The notes: a model not told the origin generated them from the sequence alone. A DNA stretch of 64,000 nt from Thioploca sp. (GCA_012032555.1 JAAUSR010000002.1:62001-126000); one strand, 5' to 3'. Shown: positions 8,169-18,650, counted from the first letter of the stretch. Numbers and translations: made by a program.

Positions 8169-10996
8169 CCACCGGAGGAATGGTTTCCGTCAATACTTTT
8201 GGAACTGGCCATGCTGGCAAATTGACCTTGAACGCTACCGATAAGCTACTGGTTGCAGAAAATAGCTGGGTTAATGCTTTAGTATATTCTGGTGCTAATG
8301 GGGGTGATATCCAAATCGACGCCAAGCAAGTTGTACTAGAAACCGGCGGAATAATCTCAGCCAGCACGCTTGGGCAAGGTCAAGGAGGAAACCTCAACCT
8401 AACTGTTGCTGATACCTTGCTGATTACTGGAAAAGGTAATGATGATCGCTCTAGCGCTATTTGGGCATTGGTAGGTTCTAGGGCCACCGGTGATGGCGGT
8501 GAGGTCCAAATCAAGGCCAAACAAATTACAGTAGAATCGGGAGGACAAATCGCTGTTAATACTTTTGGAGCCGGTAATGCTAGTAAGCTTACCTTAATTG
8601 CTACCGATAAGTTGCTGATTACTGGGAAAAATGGTGATAACAATTCTAGTATTATGGCTGGAGTGGGTTCTGATGCTACGGGTGCTGGTAGTGAAGTCCA
8701 AATTGAGGCTAAACAAATCACAGTAGAATCAGGAGGACGGATCTCTGCTGACACTTTTGGAGTTGGTAATGCTAGTAAACTCACTTTGAGCGCTGCCGAT
8801 AAGCTACTGATTATTGGAAATAATAGCTTGGTTAGTGCCCGATCAGGAGGTGCTGGTAATGGGGGTGATATCCAAATCGAGGCTAAACAAATCACGGTAG
8901 AATCGGGAGGAGAGATTTCTGCTAGTACTCTTGGAGCCGGTAATGCCGGTAAACTTACCTTGACCACTACCGATAAATTATTAATTAGCAGTGGCGTCAT
9001 TTCGGCGGAGTCTATGGCTACCGGTGCTGGAGGTGAAATCCAAATTGAAGCTAAGCAAGTTACACTAGAAGCTAGAGGGCAAATCTTGACCAATGCCTAT
9101 GAAGAAGGCCATGCCGGTAAGATTACTTTGGTTGCAGCCGATGAGCTATTGATTACTGAGAATAGCTTTATTGGTGCTTCAACAGTTTCTGGTAGTAAGG
9201 GTAATGGCGGTGAAATCCAGGTTGAGGCTAAACAAGTTATATTAGAAACTGGAAGTCAAATCTTAGTGGGTACCCACGGAGAAGGCTATGCCGGTAAGCT
9301 CACTCTGAGTGTTGCTGATAAACTGTTGATTACTGGAGATAGCTGGGTTGAGACTTCAACATTTGGCGCTAGTGGTGCTGGAGGTGATCTCCAAATCAAG
9401 GCCAAGCAAGTGATGCTAGAAGCTGGAGGAAAAATCTCTGTCGGCACTTTTGGAACCGGCCATGCTGGTAAGCTTACCCTAATTGCTACCGATAAACTAC
9501 TGATTACCGGTAAAGAGAGCTTTGTTATAGCCGGGGTAGGACCTGATGCCAGTGGTGCTGGGGGTGATGTCCAAATTGAGGCCAAGCAAGTCACGTTAGA
9601 AGCCGGAGGAACAATCTCAGTTGGCACTGGTGGAGAAAAGCCCGCCGGTAAGCTTACCTTAATTGCTACTGATAAACTGCTAATTACTACGGGTGGTTGG
9701 GTTACAGCCACTGTAGGACCTGGTGCCAGTGGTGTTGGAGGTGATGTCCAAATTGATGCTAAGCAAGTCACGCTAGAAGCCGGAGGAGAAATCTCAGTTG
9801 GCACTCAGGGAAAAGGCCACGCTGGTAAACTCACCCTAATTGCTACCGATAAGCTGCTGATTAGTGGAGATAGCTTTATTGAGGCCGGAGTACAATCCGG
9901 TGCTACTGGTGCTGGGGGTGATGTCCAAATCAAAGCCAAGCAAGTCACGCTAGAAGCTGGAGGAAAAATCGCCGTCGATACTTTTGGAGAAGGTCATGCC
10001 GGTAATACCTTAATCGCTACCGATAAGTTGTTGGTTACTGGAAAAGGTAGTGATGGTACAACACCCAGTCTTATTGGTGCTTCAGTACAGCCTGATGCCA
10101 CCGGTGATGGTGGTAATATCAAAGTAGAAGCTAAACAAGTGATATTAGCCGCAGGAGGAACAATCTTTGCTAGCACGTTTGGTCCAGGCCAGGGAGGTAA
10201 CCTCAATTTAACTACTGATACCTTATTGATAACACAAGGAGGAGCTATCGGCGCTGGCAGTTCAGATAATGGTGGCACTGCTGGCGAAATTATTATCAAG
10301 GCTAATGGTAACATCCAACTCCAGAATCAGAATAGCCGTATTTCTGCCGCTACCGATGGTGCCGCCGGTGGCAATATTTCTATTACCACCACTGGTTTGC
10401 TCCAGCTCACCGATCAAAGTAGAATCAATACTAGTGTTCAAGCAAACCAAGGCAATGGTGGCAACATCACCCTACAACCACTCTTTCTAATCCTCGATGA
10501 CAGTAAGATTTTGGCTCAAGCGATTGAAGGTCATGGCGGTGATATTAACATTAAGACTAATGATATTTATGTGTTCCCCTCGTCCCAATTTCCGCAAGCT
10601 GATAACCAAGACCGGTTGAAACAAGCGATTAATGCCTCTTCTCAGTTGGGGGTGAGCGGCACTATCACGGTTAATTCTCCCGACATTAATATTGGCAAAA
10701 ATCTAGTCGTTTTTTCCACTAGTATAACCGACGCCAGTTCCAAACTAAAGAAATGTGTTGCCACGGCTTTATCGGAACGGAGTCATTTTTATATCAAACG
10801 TTTGCCGGCTCGACGGTTAGTCATCGATGATTTAAAAGCCAGTCGGTTGTTATTCGTTTCAACTACGACACCATCGGCTCAGACGCTTAACACCCCAGTA
10901 GATCAATCACCACCTCCAGTCGCTTTGTTAATAGGTTGTCATCAGGAACCCAATCAAGAATCATCGACGGATGCGGTGCCAACGCAGTTATTTTAA
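8081..10996 (+). CDS. Filamentous-haemagglutinin-type adhesin, repeat and C-terminal part
   Basis: This frame continues the adhesin begun at 7149. The joined protein would be about 1282 residues, secreted and built mainly of beta-helix repeats. From about 8154 to 10250 there are roughly twelve imperfect units of 57-66 residues with the pattern KQVTLEAGG-x-IS-x-GTFG-x-GHAGKLTL-x-ATDKLLITG, then GGDVQIEA. The tail holds a last helix-like stretch (NGNIQLQNQNSRISAATDGA), a segment ending LKKCVATALSERSHF and an unstructured Pro/Thr-rich C-terminus. This resembles large adhesins of cyanobacteria and Beggiatoaceae rather than enterobacterial FHA. Role: probably cell-surface adhesion, sheath or contact. 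It follows the CHAT gene in the same orientation, with 75 bases between the CHAT stop and the adhesin start. Confidence 0.8.
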   Translation: MEAGTVLTASVGSSGDGGKIKITAQQVTLTTGGMVSVNTFGTGHAGKLTLNATDKLLVAENSWVNALVYSGANGGDIQIDAKQVVLETGGIISASTLGQGQGGNLNLTVADTLLITGKGNDDRSSAIWALVGSRATGDGGEVQIKAKQITVESGGQIAVNTFGAGNASKLTLIATDKLLITGKNGDNNSSIMAGVGSDATGAGSEVQIEAKQITVESGGRISADTFGVGNASKLTLSAADKLLIIGNNSLVSARSGGAGNGGDIQIEAKQITVESGGEISASTLGAGNAGKLTLTTTDKLLISSGVISAESMATGAGGEIQIEAKQVTLEARGQILTNAYEEGHAGKITLVAADELLITENSFIGASTVSGSKGNGGEIQVEAKQVILETGSQILVGTHGEGYAGKLTLSVADKLLITGDSWVETSTFGASGAGGDLQIKAKQVMLEAGGKISVGTFGTGHAGKLTLIATDKLLITGKESFVIAGVGPDASGAGGDVQIEAKQVTLEAGGTISVGTGGEKPAGKLTLIATDKLLITTGGWVTATVGPGASGVGGDVQIDAKQVTLEAGGEISVGTQGKGHAGKLTLIATDKLLISGDSFIEAGVQSGATGAGGDVQIKAKQVTLEAGGKIAVDTFGEGHAGNTLIATDKLLVTGKGSDGTTPSLIGASVQPDATGDGGNIKVEAKQVILAAGGTIFASTFGPGQGGNLNLTTDTLLITQGGAIGAGSSDNGGTAGEIIIKANGNIQLQNQNSRISAATDGAAGGNISITTTGLLQLTDQSRINTSVQANQGNGGNITLQPLFLILDDSKILAQAIEGHGGDINIKTNDIYVFPSSQFPQADNQDRLKQAINASSQLGVSGTITVNSPDINIGKNLVVFSTSITDASSKLKKCVATALSERSHFYIKRLPARRLVIDDLKASRLLFVSTTTPSAQTLNTPVDQSPPPVALLIGCHQEPNQESSTDAVPTQLF
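8154..10250 (+). repeat. Adhesin tandem repeats, about 12 units of 171-198 bp
   Basis: Units vary in length mainly in the loop after KLLITG and before the GGD/E block. Units 8 to 11 (about 9370-10080) are the most alike, suggesting recent duplication or conversion. Long open frames occur on the opposite strand of this region only because the repeats lack the relevant stops; they are not genes. Confidence 0.8.
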
Positions 10997-11105
10997 AATG
11001 TAAATCTTCTTCGGACTCAGCAATGCTAGAATAATCCCATGAACCGGGTGTGCTCGTTATAAAATCATTTTTTAATTCAAGCAACTTATTCAAAGTATAT
11101 CTTCT

Positions 11106-11870
11106 ATGTCTTCTAATTTAGCGGGTTTAAAAATCTTAATTACTCGACCAATTCATCAATCTGAACACTTATGTCAACTTATCGAAGCTCAGGGTGGACA
11201 ATCGATACGGTTACCGACGATAGAAATCGTTGAAGTAGCGGATAAAAGTGCTTTATTGGCCTGTTGTCAGCAGTTGGATGAATTAGACATTGTCATTTTT
11301 ATTAGTGCTAATGCGGTAGAAAAAACTTTACCGATTTTATTAACCCAACGGACTTTACCACCCTCACTGCAAGTGATTGCAGTGGGTAAGGCCACTGCCG
11401 AAACACTAGCCGCTTGGGGAATAACTGCGCTTAGTGCGGCACCACCGTTTAATAGTGAAGCGGTTCTAGCGATGCCTCTCTTGCAAGCAGAAGTTATCAC
11501 CGGTAAAAAAATTGTGATCTTTCGAGGTGAAGGTGGACGCGAGTTACTAGCAGATACCTTACGTCAACGAGGTGCTACTGTGGATTATGTTTCGGTTTAT
11601 TCCCGAACACAACCATCGGTACCAGCATGGGCAATCCAACCCATTGATATAATTACAGTGACTAGTCGAGAAGGGTTACAAAATTTATTAAGTATGTTAG
11701 CGGGACAAGCTTGGGTACGCCAAACGCCATTAGTCGTTATGAGTCAACGCATTTTAATTGCTGCGCAAAAATGGGGAGTACAAGCGCCTATCTTTGTAGC
11801 TGCTCAAGCGAGTGATGAAGGATTAGTCGCTAGCCTGTTACAAGCTGCTCAGCAACTTTATAAAAAATAG
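11106..11870 (+). CDS. hemD: Uroporphyrinogen-III synthase
   Basis: This 254-residue cytoplasmic enzyme would close and invert ring D of hydroxymethylbilane to give uroporphyrinogen III, the precursor of haem, sirohaem and cobalamin. The length is typical for HemD. Visible family features are the N-terminal ILITRP motif, the two alternating Rossmann-like halves, a VIFISANAVE segment in the first half and the TVTSREGLQNLL motif in the second. The family is weakly conserved, but these segments together are characteristic. hemC, usually just upstream, is absent; the gene before it is the adhesin. It converges with uvrA, whose stop lies 13 bases away. No clear Shine-Dalgarno is seen at the ATG at 11106. 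Confidence 0.85.
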   Translation: MSSNLAGLKILITRPIHQSEHLCQLIEAQGGQSIRLPTIEIVEVADKSALLACCQQLDELDIVIFISANAVEKTLPILLTQRTLPPSLQVIAVGKATAETLAAWGITALSAAPPFNSEAVLAMPLLQAEVITGKKIVIFRGEGGRELLADTLRQRGATVDYVSVYSRTQPSVPAWAIQPIDIITVTSREGLQNLLSMLAGQAWVRQTPLVVMSQRILIAAQKWGVQAPIFVAAQASDEGLVASLLQAAQQLYKK

Positions 11871-11883
11871 CTTTAGTCAAGAT

Positions 11884-14727
11884 TCATTTCTTAGGGGAAC
11901 AATAGTTTTTGCAAAATTGACCCGTATAGGATTGTGGTTGTTGGGCAACTTGTTCTGGTGTCCCGGTGGCCGTGATTTGTCCACCTTGATCGCCACCTTC
12001 CGGGCCTAAATCAATTATCCAATCAGCGGTTTTAATGACATCCAAGTTGTGTTCAATAACCACAATGGTATTACCCCGATCCCGCAAACGATGTAGCACG
12101 GTTAAGAGTTGTTCAATATCATAAAAATGTAAACCGGTGGTCGGTTCATCCAAAATATATAAGGTCCTCCCAGTATCTCGCTTGGATAATTCTTTAGCCA
12201 GTTTGATCCGTTGCGCTTCCCCACCTGAAAAAGTCACGGCATTTTGTCCTAACGTAATATAGGATAATCCTACATCTACCAAGGTTTGTAATTTCCGCGC
12301 TAATACAGGTATAGCCTCAAAAAAAGTATAAGCCCATTCTACGGTCATCGAGAGAATTTCATGAATATTTTTACCTTTATATTGAATATCTAACGTTTCA
12401 CGATTATAACGTTGACCTTGACACACATCGCAAGTGACATAAATATCCGGTAAAAAATGCATTTCCACTTTAATAACGCCGTCTCCTTGGCAAGCTTCAC
12501 AACGTCCGCCAGTAACATTAAAACTAAAACGTCCCGGTTTATAACCACGAGAACGTGCTTCTGGGGTAGCGGCAAACAGTTCGCGAATAGGCGTGAAAAT
12601 GCCAGTGTAAGTTGCTGGATTGGAACGTGGTGTCCGACCAATTGGACTTTGATCAATGTCGACTACCTTATCTAATAAATCCAGACCAGCAATCGAATGA
12701 TAGGATGCCGGCGTTAAATTGGCACCGTTCAGTTGATTAGCTACGACCGGATATAAAGTGTCATTAATTAAGGTTGATTTACCTGAACCAGATACGCCGG
12801 TAACACAAGTCATTAAACCGATTGGTAATTCTAAGGTGAGTGCTTTGAGATTATGACTACTAGCACCGTATAAGCGTAATATTTTCTGCGTATCCACCGA
12901 GCGGCGAGTTGGCGGTAACTGAATTTGCCGCTGTTTAGATAAATATTGGCCGGTTAAAGAAGTGGTATTTTGAATAATATCCGTTAATAATCCTTGTGCG
13001 ACCACCTGTCCACCGTGGATACCCGCACCGGGACCGATATCAATAATATGATCAGCCGCTCGGATAGCTTCTTCATCATGTTCCACGACGATAACGGTAT
13101 TACCTAAATCACGCAAGCGAGTCAATGTGGCGAGTAACCGTTGATTATCACGTTGATGTAAGCCAATAGAAGGTTCATCTAAAATATAAGTGACACCCAC
13201 TAACCCAGCACCGATTTGACTTGCTAGGCGGATACGTTGTGCTTCACCACCGGATAATGTCTCAGCACGTCGATCTAAAGTGAGATAATCTAAACCCACA
13301 TTGATTAAAAAATTTAGTCTTTCAACGATTTCTTTAAGAATTTGAGCCGCAATTTGTCCGCGTTGACCTGGTAAACATAAATTTTCACAAAATCGCTTAG
13401 CTTGTCCAAGCGGTAACGCAGTCAGTTGCGGTAAATTGTGTTCGGCAATCATGACGTGACGTGCCGCTTCATTTAGACGTGTGCCTTGGCAAGCCGTACA
13501 AAGCTGTTGACTAAGGTATTGAGTTAACTCCTCGCGTACACGGGAAGAATCTGTTTCTCGATAACGTCGTTCTAAGTTGGGAATCACGCCTTCAAATGGT
13601 TTCTGCCGAGCGAACTGGGTGCCTTTATCCGTGTAGTTAAGAAAATGAATTTCAGTGATACCACTTCCATATAAAATAACTTGTTGAATAGATTCTGACA
13701 ACGTTTGAAACGGGGTATTTAGATCAAATTGATAATGTTGACTTAAAGACTCCAGCAATTGAAAACAAAAAGCATTATTCTTATCCCAACCACGGATGGC
13801 ACCTTGAGCTAAACTAAGAGAGGGGTTAACGATTTTTATAGGATCAAAGAATTGCTTAACACCTAAACCGTCACAAATTGGGCAAGCACCGTAAGGATTA
13901 TTAAAAGAAAATAACCGCGGTTCTAGCGCTTTTAAACTATACCCACATTCAGGACAAGCAAATTTAGCGGAAAAAACCATCTCCATTTCAGTCACATTGT
14001 TATTCTCAGTAGCTGCCATTAAACGAATTTGAGCTAAACCATCACCTAATTTCAAGGCAGTTTCCAACGATTCGGCTAAACGCAGTTGTAAATCAGCGCG
14101 CACTTTAAACCGATCGATAACGACTTCTATAGTATGCTTTTTATGGAGATCAAGTGTAGGTGGATCATCTAACAGAATCATCTCGCCATTAATATTAGCG
14201 CGAATGAACCCTTGCTTTTGCAAAGATTCTAATAATTGACGATGTTCACCTTTCCGTTCTTTAACGAGGGGTGCAAGTAACATCAAGCGAGTTCCCTCGG
14301 GTAGCGATAATACTTGATCAACCATTTGACTAATCGTTTGGGCTTGCAAACAAATACCGTGCTTAGGACAATGCGCTTCCCCCACTCGGGCAAATAATAG
14401 TCTGAGATAATCGTAAATTTCTGTCACGGTACCAACAGTCGAGCGCGGATTATGAGAAGTTGATTTTTGTTCAATAGCAATAGCCGGTGATAACCCTTCA
14501 ATATACTCCACCGGCGGTTTTTCCATGATAGCTAAAAACTGTCGAGCATAAGCCGATAAAGATTCCACATAACGTCGTTGTCCTTCTGCATAAAGGGTAT
14601 CAAATGCTAAAGATGACTTACCCGAACCAGATAACCCGGTAATAACAATCAATTTATTTCGTGGTAATTCCAAATCAATATTTTTTAAATTATGGGTTTT
14701 TACACCGTGTAGTTTAATAACATTCAT
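11884..14727 (-). CDS. uvrA: UvrABC excinuclease subunit A
   Basis: UvrA is the damage-recognising ATPase dimer of nucleotide excision repair; it loads UvrB onto lesions. The protein has two ABC modules with Walker A motifs [11 protein letters not shown] near the N-terminus and [11 protein letters not shown] in the second half. Each has an ABC signature ([12 protein letters not shown] and [12 protein letters not shown]) and a Walker B ([11 protein letters not shown] and [11 protein letters not shown]). Two zinc modules are clear: CPECG...CPICDG and CEACQG...CDVCQG. The insertion sequence [15 protein letters not shown] is perfectly typical. I place the start at the ATG at 14727 ([16 protein letters not shown]), which matches the usual N-terminus. 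An in-frame ATG at 14775 would add 16 atypical residues; neither has an obvious Shine-Dalgarno. It converges on hemD. Confidence 0.95.
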   Translation of the reverse strand: MNVIKLHGVKTHNLKNIDLELPRNKLIVITGLSGSGKSSLAFDTLYAEGQRRYVESLSAYARQFLAIMEKPPVEYIEGLSPAIAIEQKSTSHNPRSTVGTVTEIYDYLRLLFARVGEAHCPKHGICLQAQTISQMVDQVLSLPEGTRLMLLAPLVKERKGEHRQLLESLQKQGFIRANINGEMILLDDPPTLDLHKKHTIEVVIDRFKVRADLQLRLAESLETALKLGDGLAQIRLMAATENNNVTEMEMVFSAKFACPECGYSLKALEPRLFSFNNPYGACPICDGLGVKQFFDPIKIVNPSLSLAQGAIRGWDKNNAFCFQLLESLSQHYQFDLNTPFQTLSESIQQVILYGSGITEIHFLNYTDKGTQFARQKPFEGVIPNLERRYRETDSSRVREELTQYLSQQLCTACQGTRLNEAARHVMIAEHNLPQLTALPLGQAKRFCENLCLPGQRGQIAAQILKEIVERLNFLINVGLDYLTLDRRAETLSGGEAQRIRLASQIGAGLVGVTYILDEPSIGLHQRDNQRLLATLTRLRDLGNTVIVVEHDEEAIRAADHIIDIGPGAGIHGGQVVAQGLLTDIIQNTTSLTGQYLSKQRQIQLPPTRRSVDTQKILRLYGASSHNLKALTLELPIGLMTCVTGVSGSGKSTLINDTLYPVVANQLNGANLTPASYHSIAGLDLLDKVVDIDQSPIGRTPRSNPATYTGIFTPIRELFAATPEARSRGYKPGRFSFNVTGGRCEACQGDGVIKVEMHFLPDIYVTCDVCQGQRYNRETLDIQYKGKNIHEILSMTVEWAYTFFEAIPVLARKLQTLVDVGLSYITLGQNAVTFSGGEAQRIKLAKELSKRDTGRTLYILDEPTTGLHFYDIEQLLTVLHRLRDRGNTIVVIEHNLDVIKTADWIIDLGPEGGDQGGQITATGTPEQVAQQPQSYTGQFCKNYCSPKK

Positions 14728-15377
14728 AGTTAAATTATTATTATTTAAACGAAATATTTTACTATCTCTCATCAAATAGAATTTATGATTAAATCAAATT
14801 ATTTATTAGCTAGTATTTTTACTATTAACTTACTCTTTATATTTGCAAAATGCAAAATAGTAGCAAATTGGGATGCAGAATGCAAAAACAGATAATATAA
14901 ATAAACCATAAAATAATTTATTATATTATAAACAATAAATTATAATTTTATTATAAAATGGTCTATTTTGTGCTTTTGTTAAATTAAACAGTAGAAACTC
15001 AATATTATGATGGTTTAAATTTACTTTGAGTCTTCATTAAATAAGAGTAATTCTTGCTGGTAAATGTTCGCTTTAGTCTGTAGGGTGGATTAGGGCGAAC
15101 GAAATTTTTTTATTTTAATTTTATACTGTCGGTTATAATTTTTATTACTTTAATAACAACTTAAGTGAGGCGATTCATTCCAAAATAAGGTTTATATTAT
15201 TTAATGAATAAAATAATAACTATAACTACAACTCGCTAAATAAAAAAATATTATTTGCTATTATTAATAATATAAGTCAAATTAGGTTAGTGGTTTATTT
15301 TTTGCTTTAAAAACCGATATAATACAAAATTTTAATTCCAGTGAACCTAATAAATTTGTTTAAACAAATGTATTAAT
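14728..15377. other. AT-rich intergenic region between uvrA and pip
   Basis: No coding frame is convincing here. The stretch 14800-15360 is very AT-rich with many TTATTA runs and should contain the promoters of the divergent uvrA and pip genes, but no single promoter stands out. A short degenerate repeat-like sequence (about 15066-15100) is bounded by GTTCGC and GCGAAC and contains TAGGGTGGATTAGGGCG. It resembles palindromic intergenic repeats common in sulfur bacteria. Confidence 0.4.
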
Positions 15378-16337
15378 ATGACTAATTTATATCCTAATAT
15401 TGAACCCTATGCGACTTATTCTTTGGCAGTTGGAGAAGGCCATGTATTAAGGGTAGAAGAATGTGGTAATCCCGAAGGCATTCCCGTGATATTTCTTCAT
15501 GGTGGGCCGGGTTCTCACTGTAAACCTTATCACCGCTGTTTCTTCGATCCAAGCGTTTATCGAATAGTATTATTTGACCAACGGGGTTCTGGACTTTCTA
15601 CTCCTAGAGGTAATCTACAAGACAATACAACCTGGGATCTATTAGCCGACCTAGAAGCGATTAGAAAGAAACTCAATATTGAAAATTGGGTTATATTTGG
15701 TGGTTCTTGGGGAGCGACCTTAGGTTTATTGTATGCTCAGCAGTATCCAGAACATATGTTAGGTTTGATTTTACGCGGAATTTTTTTAGCCCGAGAACGT
15801 GATATTCACTGGTTTTATGGCGAAGATGGCGTTAATCGATTCTTCCCGAAAGAATGGCATGAATTTACTCAGTTACTACCAGAAGGACATTGGGAAACCC
15901 CACTAGCGATTTATTATAATTACTTAACCAGTAACAACCTCAAAGAAGCAGAAAGTGCCGCTTTAGCTTGGGCCAAGTGGGGAAATTGTGTGGTTAATTT
16001 GGGTAAACCCACCCAACGCTTAGCAGAATCCGTTGAGCTTTTGAACGAAGCCCGAATTGAATGCCATTATATGTTTCATCATTGTTTTCTAGAAGAAAAC
16101 CAGTTATTACGTGATGTAGAAAAAGTAGCGGATATTCCGGCTATTCTTGTTCACGGACAGTGCGATTTGGTTTGTCCGCTGGAAAATTCTTTTCTGCTAG
16201 AACAACAATGGCCAGCGGCACAATTGAGTATCATACCCTCTGCTGGTCACTTAGCTTGTGAGCCAGAGATGCTCACCGCTCTCGTGGAAGCAACCAATGA
16301 AATGGCGAAGATGGTAGCGGCTTTTTGGAAAAGTTAA
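15378..16337 (+). CDS. pip: Proline iminopeptidase (alpha/beta hydrolase)
   Basis: This 319-residue cytoplasmic serine peptidase of family S33 removes N-terminal proline from peptides. The HGGPG oxyanion-hole motif, DQRGSG, and the nucleophile elbow GGSWGATL (Ser110) are present. An Asp (HGQCDLVCP) and a His (SAGHLACEPE) complete the triad in the expected order. The cap region with Glu-rich helices fits the family, and the length matches bacterial Pip of the Xanthomonas type. The gene stands alone with an AT-rich upstream region. It could act on other small substrates, but the GGSWG and DQRGSG motifs are those of true proline iminopeptidases. Confidence 0.9.
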   Translation: MTNLYPNIEPYATYSLAVGEGHVLRVEECGNPEGIPVIFLHGGPGSHCKPYHRCFFDPSVYRIVLFDQRGSGLSTPRGNLQDNTTWDLLADLEAIRKKLNIENWVIFGGSWGATLGLLYAQQYPEHMLGLILRGIFLARERDIHWFYGEDGVNRFFPKEWHEFTQLLPEGHWETPLAIYYNYLTSNNLKEAESAALAWAKWGNCVVNLGKPTQRLAESVELLNEARIECHYMFHHCFLEENQLLRDVEKVADIPAILVHGQCDLVCPLENSFLLEQQWPAAQLSIIPSAGHLACEPEMLTALVEATNEMAKMVAAFWKS

Positions 16338-16551
16338 ATGACCATCCATAAAGCCGGTGGCTTATCAAGGTGATCCCCTCAAAATGGCATAAACAGCAAA
16401 TCGTTCCAAGCGGTGGTTTTAATCAAAATCTCTGAAATTTTGTCTATTCATAATGTGTCTCTAAGGAACTCTGGTTGATGGATATCATTTCTGACCATCG
16501 CTTGCTCAAAACTTAATTATTTTAATAACTCAGGAAGAGGAACAACCAACT

Positions 16552-17088
16552 ATGTATTGGTACAACATAATAAAACCATTAGTCATCAGTGGATTAATAC
16601 TCTATTTCACTTTAAATAACGTTCAAGCAGCTACGATTTCCTATCCCGGGGTAGATGTGCAAGGCAACCCTTTCACCTCTTGAATAACCGTAATAGAACA
16701 AATAGGAAACCTATTTTTCTTACAAATTGAGGGAGGTATGCCGGATATTGATCCTCAAACGAAGAAGCCTTATTTAAGAACACTGCGATTTAATGAACTG
16801 GTTAATAATCCAGTCTATGCTATTTTTTCCGATCCATTTCTTGATGTGTTTGCCCCGGCACAAGTCAGCTACCATAAGCTGGTGGTTGACGTTAATCAGA
16901 TCTACATATTTCTCTGGCAAGGTCAAAATCAATTTCAACTGGATCATCTCTTTCGGGGAGGACTTTTTTGTGATGCACAACCTGGCACTAATGAAGAAGA
17001 AGCGGGTTTATTTTATGGTGAACCGGTTTGTCAATTGAAATCAGAAACGATATCCTTTGATACACCGGTTATCTACACTTATGAATAG
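16552..17088 (+). pseudogene. Secreted protein of unknown function with an in-frame TGA
   Basis: A good Shine-Dalgarno (AGGAAGAGG, about 16532-16540) precedes ATG 16552. The N-terminus is a signal peptide (hydrophobic core, cleavage likely after NNVQA), then TISYPGVDVQGNPFTS. Codon 44 is TGA (16681-16683). The same frame continues without interruption as ITVIEQIGNLFFLQIEGGMP to TAG at 17086-17088, giving 178 codons in total. The distal part is acidic and aromatic-rich with two Cys; I do not recognise the family. A Trp (TGG) or Arg (CGA) codon changed to TGA is the simplest explanation. The Met at 16738 lies mid-domain and is unlikely to be a real start. No selenocysteine-type context is apparent. 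Confidence 0.6.
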
Positions 17089-17223
17089 CGAGCACAGGTT
17101 AAGAACAATGCCATTTTAATGGCAGTGACGCTGGAACATGGGAACGAGACCATCCGACAGAATACGGTTTATTGGGAACTCATGGTGTATGACGCTGCGC
17201 TCATACACCTCGGGCTATAAAAA

Positions 17224-18060
17224 TTAACGAAGATTTATCCGATTCCAGTCCAGATCAAAAGTGAAGGTTGAAGGTTGTTGAATAAGATAAATTTCATAGA
17301 CTTGAGGATCGCCAAAAGGACCGGGGACATTAATAAAGGGAATGTAAACTTCACCATTTGCTGGATTGTAGCTTGCGTAGGCACCACCACTATTGCTATC
17401 ACAGTTTAAGGCAATGCCACAAGAGGCTGGGTTAGAAAGGCATTGTTGAATACCCGCTTGTAAACCGGATTCAAAATCACTACTATTGTTTGATGGTTGA
17501 GTACTGCCGCTAGAACCGCTGTTTTTTAGAGCGTATATTTTTTCAAAATCACCTATTCCTCGAATTATCAGTTGAGTGTAAGTCAGATCAGGTTTCAAGG
17601 TGATTTTTTGAGAGAAGACATCATTAGCGTAAAGCTTGGCAACGTTATTTTTGACAGAAAGTCTCCAAGCCCTTTTTTCAAACGACGACACGTTACTTTG
17701 ATCTCCGCCCGCATATTCATTGCCAGCGTAGAGATCACGACCATTTATCCTGATCTTGTACTCATCTGCAATCAAAAGAAGCTCTATCCAAAAATCTTCT
17801 TCAAAAAACACTTCAAAATTACCAGAGAGATTAACAGAAAATTTTAACTGACCGCTCACATTAATATCAGTTTTAATGCCAGTTATCCACTTCACGCCGG
17901 TTTTCTCACTCTGCGCAACCACAACATTTTCACCATAAGGTGGAGAATCTCCCTCCTCATAAGCTGACAAGTTTAATAAATCTGTCTCTGCTATCCCATT
18001 TCTAGCGAATAAAAAAACTATTGCCATCAGACTTAAAAACCAGTAGTTTGATATTCTCAT
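17224..18060 (-). CDS. Secreted hypothetical protein with C-terminal Cys-containing repeat motif
   Basis: The 278-residue protein has a signal peptide (NYWFLSLMAIVFLFARNGIA, cleavage near residue 24) and so is exported. The middle (about 55-175) is a beta-rich, possibly lectin-like region (KFSVNLSGNFEVFFEEDFW, YKIRINGRDLYAG). A Ser/Gly/Asn-rich linker follows, then a C-terminal module with the motif ESGLQAGIQQCLSNPASCGI and VYIPFINVPGP. That AGIQQC-x-x-(N/D)PASCGI motif recurs in surface proteins of sulfur-oxidising gammaproteobacteria, to my recollection. A Shine-Dalgarno AAGGAGG lies just upstream of the ATG (18060). It faces the TGA-interrupted secreted gene. Function unknown. Confidence 0.65.
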   Translation of the reverse strand: MRISNYWFLSLMAIVFLFARNGIAETDLLNLSAYEEGDSPPYGENVVVAQSEKTGVKWITGIKTDINVSGQLKFSVNLSGNFEVFFEEDFWIELLLIADEYKIRINGRDLYAGNEYAGGDQSNVSSFEKRAWRLSVKNNVAKLYANDVFSQKITLKPDLTYTQLIIRGIGDFEKIYALKNSGSSGSTQPSNNSSDFESGLQAGIQQCLSNPASCGIALNCDSNSGGAYASYNPANGEVYIPFINVPGPFGDPQVYEIYLIQQPSTFTFDLDWNRINLR

Positions 18061-18178
18061 TAGAACCTCCTTAACAAAATAGAAATGATTGAATTAAAGT
18101 GGTTTCATAATAAAAATGGGCAATTACTTTGTCCACCAACTCATACAGGTCTTTTAACTCACTGAGAGTGGTTTCATC

Positions 18179-18553
18179 ATGGAAATACATGAAAAAATTA
18201 GTGCCATCCGCCACCTAAGAGGTTGGTCGCAAGAAGACATGGCGGCAAAACTCAACTTGTCAAAAAATGGTTATGCCAAGATTGAACGGGGGGAAACGGA
18301 TATTCCGCTTTCTAGATTGAAAGAAGTAGCGGAGGTATTAGGGGTTAAACTGAAAAACTTATTTGACACCGATGAGAAAATCTTTTTTAGTTCACATGAC
18401 CATAGTAATCAATATAATTATATTTGTTTTCTAACACAACAAATCGAAATAAAACAAGAATTAGAAAAAGCCTTGTTACTATTAGAACAAAAAGACAAAG
18501 AAATTAATTATTTAAAAGAAATTATTCAATTGATGAAACCAGAAAAAACGTAG
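18179..18553 (+). CDS. XRE-family transcriptional regulator
   Basis: This 124-residue protein has an N-terminal helix-turn-helix of the Cro/C1 (XRE) type: ISAIRHLRGWSQEDMAAKLN, then LSKNGYAKIERGETDIPLSRL and LGVKLKNLF. The C-terminal half is charged and predicted coiled coil (KQELEKALLLLEQKDKEINY), probably for dimerisation. It would bind DNA as a dimer. The downstream gene (18651) for an AAA-like/nuclease protein is in the same direction with about 100 bases between, so the regulator may control it; this is inference from position. The start ATG at 18179 overlaps a TCATCATGG stretch without a strong Shine-Dalgarno. Confidence 0.85.
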   Translation: MEIHEKISAIRHLRGWSQEDMAAKLNLSKNGYAKIERGETDIPLSRLKEVAEVLGVKLKNLFDTDEKIFFSSHDHSNQYNYICFLTQQIEIKQELEKALLLLEQKDKEINYLKEIIQLMKPEKT

Positions 18554-18650
18554 AGTGGTTTTACAATCGGAACATGAAATAAAATAACCCTTTGTGAATT
18601 TCAACGGAGAATTATCATTGCCGAGAGAGTTATAAGAGACGGAGCACATT

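Noticed and set aside
8152-10450. Several long minus-strand frames opposite the adhesin repeats
   Set aside because: They are periodic mirror images of the 171-198 bp repeats, Pro/Ser/Leu-rich, and lack starts with Shine-Dalgarno; the plus strand encodes a clear beta-helix adhesin.
16681-16683. TGA as a selenocysteine codon
   Set aside because: No Cys/Sec redox motif surrounds it and no clear SECIS-like hairpin is seen immediately downstream; a nonsense change or error is simpler.
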